Below are positions 58,501-64,000 of a stretch of 64,000 bases of DNA, one piece after another. Source of the stretch: Sipunculus nudus (lineage: Eukaryota > Annelida > Sipuncula > Golfingiida > Sipunculidae); contig CM049310.1 of the NCBI GenBank assembly GCA_026874595.1, positions 75,757,056 to 75,821,055 on the forward strand, in the 5' to 3' direction. The translations under genes and the position numbers were made by a program. Below the pieces are notes generated by a model. That model did no database searches. It was given only the letters and a program-made list of their open reading frames with translations, and had not been told where the DNA came from. The first letter of the stretch is position 1. Every line of letters begins with the position of its first letter.

Positions 58501-59439
58501 TAAAACAATGAGATATACTATAGTACTTCATTGATCTTATATAAGTTTGCTTTATACAAAATTTTCCCAGCAAAACCATCCCAGCACACTGTCTCAGTTA
58601 CTCCCATACGCCTGTTTAACACCTTGTTATGGCTCTGCGTGTTGGTAAACACAGTCCACGTGTGACTGTATACCATAACATTGCCGCGTGGCCGGAGGTC
58701 CGATTATGAAGGGCAACACGCGTTGTTTCAGCCAGCGGAAATATGTATTACATGTTTTGGGTCAAGTCAGCCATTGCATTTCCTGATTGACACGTGTGGT
58801 GGATCCGCGATGCACAAGGCCCCCGCACTGTGTTTATCGTGACACCTACAATCGCGCCCGGTCCACTGTTTTTAACATTTTTTTACAGGAGTGAGCACAC
58901 GGTTTCTAGGCAATAGTTTGGCAGGTACAGATTTTTTTAAAGGGAAGGAGCTATTTTTCGTGTTAACTCATCATGCTTAATAGGTGATTGGGTTCCTTTG
59001 ACCTTGGATTTATGACAGATGCGACGTGTTGTTGCCGATATGAAACCAAGACTTTGCCTTCATATATGCCACACCGCCCCCCCCCCACACACACACACCC
59101 ATTATAACCTTTTCTCGTTCATTACACTTTCTTTAGATTTACTAGTATTAAGTATGGGCTAAATTATAACCAGATCTTGTTTTTGATAAACTGGTCTCAC
59201 AGAACCTGATTGGCTACCAGTTAAAAGATGCTGGTTGAAGCATGGTTTTAGAAATATAAGTAAATAAAATTAAATGAAATTAAGGAAGTTAATAAATAGT
59301 TCATTTTAAATAAAGAGTTACCCATAAAGATGTCCTTTTCCTTTTTTTCAAAATATGGTTCCTGTGACCAGTTTGAAGCCAACCTGTCTACCCAAATTGG
59401 AGTAACAATCCATGAAATAACATGTTAATGGATGGCCTT
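58501..59439. other. No gene seen
   Basis: The stretch 58610-58870 is less AT-rich with CACGTGTG and ACACGCG words; no exon could be supported. A C/CA run lies at about 59074-59098. Confidence 0.4.
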
Positions 59440-60187
59440 GTGACCTGTACCCTTTGACCTAGTGACCCCAACATCAAAAGGAAACTTCCCATTTTGGCAG
59501 ATGGGCTACATGTGGAAGACGGAAGGTTTGCGATAAAAAGTTTGCTTAAAATGCATCCACAATCTTTTTAAAGTAGTGGGTCCTGTGACCTTTACCTTTG
59601 ATCTCATGACCCTGGAATCAACAGAAATCTGACTTTAGGGGTCGGCCATATATAAGTAAAGTTTGAAACCAAAATTTCAAACCAAACTTGAGTTATCATA
59701 TGGAAAGTAATATGTGGATAGATGGCACCCGTGACCTTGACCTTTGGACCCCAAAATCCGTAAGTTTCTGTCTATTGGAATATCTGGAAAATGGAAGGTT
59801 TGTGATGAAAAGTTTGGCTTAAACATATCCACAATCTTTTTAAAGAAGTGGGTCCTGTGACTTTGATCTGAACCTCATGACCCCAAAATTTAAGGGGTCT
59901 TCAAAATTTTGGTGGGTCATATATAAGTCACGATTGAAACCAATATGCCAATCCAAACTGGAGTTATCATCCGGAAACAAATATATGGAAAGATGGCCCC
60001 TGTGAACTTGACCTTGTGACTCCAATATCAAACAGGTTCTTCCCTTATTGGCAGGCAAGTTATATAAACAAGATGGAAGATTTGGGATGAACAACTTGAC
60101 TTAAAATCCACAATCTTTCTAAAAAAAAGTGGGTCCTGTGACCTTGACCTTTGAAATCATGATTCCAAAGTCAAAGAGTTCTTGCGT
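59440..60187 (+). repeat. Diverged tandem repeat with GACCTTGACC and CATATATAAGT blocks
   Basis: Three to four copies of a roughly 260-280 bp unit: GGTCCTGTGACCTTGACCTTTGA, ...ATGACCCCAAAAT, ...GGGCCATATATAAGTAAAG, TTTGAAACCAATATG, CCAAACTGGAGTTATCAT, GATGGCCCCTGTGA. It resumes at 60610 after an insertion. Confidence 0.8.
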
Positions 60188-60199
60188 TAGAGGTGGGCC

Positions 60200-60608
60200 T
60201 ACGCTCTGAATACAACCCGTGACCTCCCAGGGACCTTCCACTCACACGCTGTGAGAAATGGAAGGATTCTTCAGGTTTGGCAAGCAACCAAACACCCAGT
60301 AATTCGACACTAGAAAAATAAAACAAAATCTGATCGGCTCAGCATGTAGACAATGCGGAGCTCGTTGTCCGGCACTTCAGGAAAGGGAATTCTCAAACGG
60401 GGGGGGGGGGGGGGGGGGAGTAATTAACTGACCTAAGACCACACCAGCAAGTTAGTATAGAGGCTGTCCTGAAAGGTTACGATTGCATCTTGTGTATTCC
60501 AACGGGAGTGGTTAAATATTACGCAGGAGGGAATTCCATATAGACAGCACCGCCTGGTGGCCAGATCTGAAGGACAACCGCGGTTTCGTGCAGCCTGCTT
60601 ATGGAGCG
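60200..60608. mobile_element. 409-bp insertion flanked by a 12-bp target duplication
   Basis: TAGAGGTGGGCC is present at 60188-60199 and 60609-60620. The host repeat reads continuously across when the segment and one copy are removed. The segment starts TACGCTCTG and ends TGGAGCG, giving a short inverted CGCTC word. It includes a G run of about 20. No ORF; family unknown. Confidence 0.7.
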
Positions 60609-60609
60609 T

Positions 60610-60740
60610 AGAGGTGGGCCATATATTAGTAGTTTGAAATCCATATAATAAGTTTGAAATCCATATGTCAATCCAAACTGGAGTTATCCGCAGGATGCAA
60701 ATTTGACGGACATAGAAAGAGGAACAGACTGACGGACAGT
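60610..60740 (+). repeat. Continuation and end of the GACCTTGACC-family repeat
   Basis: AGGTGGGCCATATATTAG, CCAAACTGGAGTTATC and GGACAGACTGACGGACAG; ends in a GACGGACAG-type tail. Confidence 0.75.
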
Positions 60741-60859
60741 GTGATTAATATAGGGCATCCGCTTATTCAAGCGGGGCCCTATAACAAACACAGGGTTTCA
60801 GGACACAGATGAAACCACAGCTGCCAATCTGATAGTATAAATATAATTTGGCAGCTCTA

Positions 60860-61396
60860 AAAATAAAGGGAAAACTGCATCAAAAGTAGAAAAAATACAG
60901 GTTGTGCCACCAGTCTTCAGAAACTGTAGAAACCAATCATAATCAATAAACACACTGGGTTTTCAGGATACTGGATGAAACCACAGCTGAGAAAGTGAAA
61001 TAACTGCTGTCATTTGATGGTCTCAAAAACAGAAAAAAAAACGTTTTCGGGAGCTGACAAAACTAGTCATGGTCAATATTCAAGGTAAGATTTATGGCAA
61101 TCCATGCACTAATAATCAAGATACTGGAGGTTTTTTTTTTATAAATTTTCTAATTATTCTGGGGGGGGGGGGTTACTTACGAGCCCGATATTTCGGAGGA
61201 TACTGGTTGCAGTGACCTAATTCGAGGTTTCCAAAAATATTTTCTATTAACCTACTTGGATATTCAGTTACAAGTTTCTATTGAAAGCGGTTACGATTTG
61301 TGCCCTGCTAACGGACGGGCGACGGACAGCAATCAACGGACGACGGACAAAGTGCCATTCCTATACCTCAGTTCACTTTCAGTCAACTGAGCTAAA
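60860..61396 (+). repeat. 336-bp-family repeats with tail hairpin
   Basis: Palindrome remnant GTTGTGCCACCAGTCTTCAG (about 60901), GGATACTGGTTGCAGTGACC, GCGGTTACGATTTGTGCC, GACGGAC tail and decayed hairpin ending GTCAACTGAGCTA at 61382-61394. Confidence 0.85.
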
Positions 61397-61529
61397 AAAA
61401 ATGAAGAAAGGAAAAGGACTTGTCATCATAGACAGTGACCTTTTAATTTTAAAGCTGAACAAGTTGGTCTCGAGTTTGTATACATGTATATGTCTTATTC
61501 ATGTAATATGAACATTATGAATTATAAAT

Positions 61530-63255
61530 GAAACTAGATATTTCTTGGCACCGCAGGTGCCAAAATGTCCCCAGACAATTAACCCCCCCCCCCCCCACCC
61601 CTTTAAGAATAGGGTCTCTATCTTCAGCAGCATATACTGACACTTGGCAAGCGACTATAGTTGAGACAACTTGAGAAACAATATTTTTCACCATATATGT
61701 GGGCCAATACGAGAATCACTCTCGAGAAAAGGGGATTAATTTTTACTATAAAAATGGTAGGGTAGCTGGCGCAAACTGTCTGGTTAACGAGAAAACTCTC
61801 CAAGATGGATGTACATGCCAAATTGTAGACCAACACATTGAACAACTGCTCAGATATGAGCAATTTTCACCTTAACCAAATGTACGGATGGACACCACAC
61901 AAAAAAAAATGGCAAGTGGCGCCACCAATCTTGAGTACAATTTGGAAGTGGCCAAGATCTATTGACATGAACAGTTTCAGACCAATAGGCACACCACTCC
62001 TAAGAAAAGAGCATTACTTAATTCTACGGAAACAGGAAGGTAGGTGGCGCCACCTGTCTGGTTTACGGCAAAATTTTCCAAAATGGATAGACATGCCAAA
62101 TTTAAGACCAATACCTTGAACCACTCCGGAGATAGGAGCAATTTTCACCCGATGCACATGTACTGATGGACGCCACAGCAAAACAATTGCAGATGGCGCC
62201 ACCGGTCTTGGGTACAAGATTGAGGAGTCCAAGATCTATGGATATGCACCATTTCAGGCCAATAGGGCGAATTACTCTTAAGAAAAGGGCATTAATTTAT
62301 TCTACAAAAACGGGAAGGTAGGTGGCGCTACCTGTATGGTTTACGGATAAACTTTCCCAGATAGATGGACATTCATACCAAATTGCAGACCAATACTTTG
62401 AACCACTCCGGAGATATGAGCAATTTTCAGTCTTGAATACAAGATGGAGATACCCAAGATCAATGGACATGCATAATTGCAGCCCAATCTTTCCATTAGT
62501 TTTAGACTTAAAATGCTCACAGTACTGTCAAGTGGCAATGATAGGGTACTAGTATTTAAAAACAAAAAATAAGAAAAAGACAGTGGGTGGCGCCACCTGT
62601 CTGCCGCAGAAGACAAAGCTATCCAAGATCTTCGCTTAATTTGAAATTTGGACCAATCCATGCATCCCCTATTGAGATATTATGATTTTGTGTGATTTTC
62701 ACCATATATGGCAATATTCATGGTCAACGCCACTCTCATAGGAAAGGTCATGACCCTAATTTAAATTTAATATACATCATCCCATTACCAAAGCCATGTA
62801 CATGCATAATATCAAAGGAATCTGTCCATTAGTTTTTAACTTATAATGCTCACAGTACAGCTAAGTGGCAATGATGGGGGTATAAACGGCATGGAAACAA
62901 AAAAAAGGATAATAGGTGGCGCCACCAGTTTCCGGTACATGACAACACAATCCAAGACCTTTGGTCAACTTAGAGTTTTGATCAAGCCATGCAAGATTTC
63001 TTGAGATATTTAGAATTTGTGTGATTTCCCCCCATAAAGGACCTATTCAAAGTCAAGGTCACTCTCCTAATAAAGGTTATGACCCCATTTTCAATAGGCT
63101 TCGTCCTCTCACCCATATCTATGAACTTGTCAAGTTTGGTAAAGATCCGTGAAATATTTTTTGAGTTATCGCGTCCAAAACAAATATCTGCGGCAGCGGC
63201 GGCGTCGCGACAGTGCTTAAACCATAGTATCCCGACATTGTTTGGGGATACAAGG
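61530..63255 (+). mobile_element. 280-bp-family element, second copy
   Basis: Starts near a perfect stem TTGGCACC-GCA-GGTGCCAA (61545-61563). The array carries palindromes at 61915 (AGTGGCGCCACC), 62043 (perfect), 62192 (GATGGCGCCACC), 62331 (GGTGGCGCTACC), 62586 and 62915 (both perfect); first spacings 128, 149 and 139 bp. It ends in a GGCAGCGGCGGCG stretch and the GTATCCC/GGGATAC hairpin at 63227-63251. Confidence 0.8.
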
Positions 63256-63256
63256 A

Positions 63257-63312
63257 TGACTATATATATGTATGTGTGTGTGTCACAGTGTGTGTGTGTG
63301 TGTGTGTGTTAC
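63257..63312. repeat. TA/TG microsatellite
   Basis: TATATATATG followed by (TG)n interrupted by CACAG. Confidence 0.9.
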
Positions 63313-64000
63313 ACAATGTTTGCAGACTCGTACCACAGCCAATTACAAGGTGTATAACTTTAATATGAGTGATTGATCAATTTCCGGGATTTATTCATGA
63401 GGATAAACGTATCCTGACAAAACCTCAATTTCAGGACCAGACAAGTGCACATCTTCCATGCACAGTTGCACAAATAAGGGACGAATACACGTTAAATTGC
63501 ACCCTGTAACATGGATAATGGCATGTGCACACATTCTATGAAAGAATAAATCGGTAGAATTTGCCAAAGAGGAAGTCTCTTAGATGAAGTCCACACCAGC
63601 ACAAGGATGCGATCGAAAACTACTTGAGGAGCCTGCAGAATAGCTAGCGATATAGTAGAACAACCTTAGAAAGTAAATTAACTGAGACGTCTTGAAGACC
63701 ACCAAAGTAGAAGACCTAAACTTCACCTTATGAACAAGCATGAAGAAACGTTGTGTAGGCCAGCAAGGAGATCCAGTGCAGCATGGCCCTGACTCAGATA
63801 AAATACATCTTGGAGCCGTGAAACCCAGATGACACAATCATGGTAACGGTCCTGACAGACTTTTTTTTGCATTAAATCTAAAATAGAGAAGAGTTTCTCA
63901 AAGAACGGAAGAAGAGATGTATCGTCAAAGAAGACAGGTACATATGGCTGCTCTCACAACGTAGCAAAATACGTGAAAGGATCTAAAGAGCTATACACTA
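63313..64000. other. No gene seen
   Basis: An 85-codon minus-strand ORF (63580-63837) has no recognisable motif. No other structure was noted up to the window edge. Confidence 0.35.

Overview
The window reads as animal nuclear DNA from a lophotrochozoan, most likely a bivalve mollusc. It is AT-rich and dense in repeats. It holds one recognisable host gene with an intron (an IL-17 family cytokine of molluscan type), tRNA-derived SINEs of marine-invertebrate type, a decayed Ty3/Gypsy element, and tandem-cored repeats that recall the pearl-like elements of bivalves. The species was not identified.

Protein-coding content is small. Bases 1-239 are probably the last exon of an EXPERA-domain (emopamil-binding-protein-like) membrane protein whose earlier exons lie off the left edge. 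A two-exon IL-17 gene lies on the minus strand (17444-18479) with a credible splice junction, signal peptide and TATA box. The remaining coding signal is transposon-derived: a 4.9 kb Gypsy element (51254-56157) with both LTRs, broken gag, broken reverse transcriptase, a nearly complete integrase core, and missing protease and RNase H segments. A 50-codon ORF at 40915 is unrecognised.

Layout. 1-5 kb: exon tail, microsatellites and a 607-bp inverted-repeat element. 5-6 kb: nested hAT-like remnants. 6.7-8.4 kb: a 37-bp minisatellite running into a dispersed repeat. 10.8-11.2 kb: a hAT-type MITE with near-perfect 8-bp target duplication. 13.3-15.7 kb: degenerate repeats. 16.2 kb: SINE. 17.4-18.6 kb: IL-17. 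20.9-22.5 kb: 49-bp minisatellite. 23.6-24.4 kb: candidate solo LTR. 29-31 kb: dispersed repeat and second SINE. 33 kb: 29-bp minisatellite. 34.5 kb: second hAT MITE with perfect target duplication. 35.9-39.3 kb: a 3.4 kb composite element with two different tandem arrays. 46.7-49 kb: duplicated noncoding blocks. 49.7-57.6 kb: two further composite elements in head-to-tail contact, one split by the Gypsy insertion. 57.6-60.7 kb: inverted-repeat elements and another insertion with a target duplication. 60.9-63.3 kb: another repeat unit and an array.

The most unusual signal is the repeat system. Tandem units of about 280 bp and about 336 bp are anchored by the 12-bp palindrome GGTGGCGCCACC, start near a head motif with the palindrome TGACCCATGGGTCA, and end in a strong hairpin whose outer arm is complementary to the head. 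Several units carry a perfect estrogen-response-element palindrome (AGGTCACAGTGACCT), and another family carries DR1/ERR-type half-sites. Gene functions here come from family motifs read by eye; no database search was possible.
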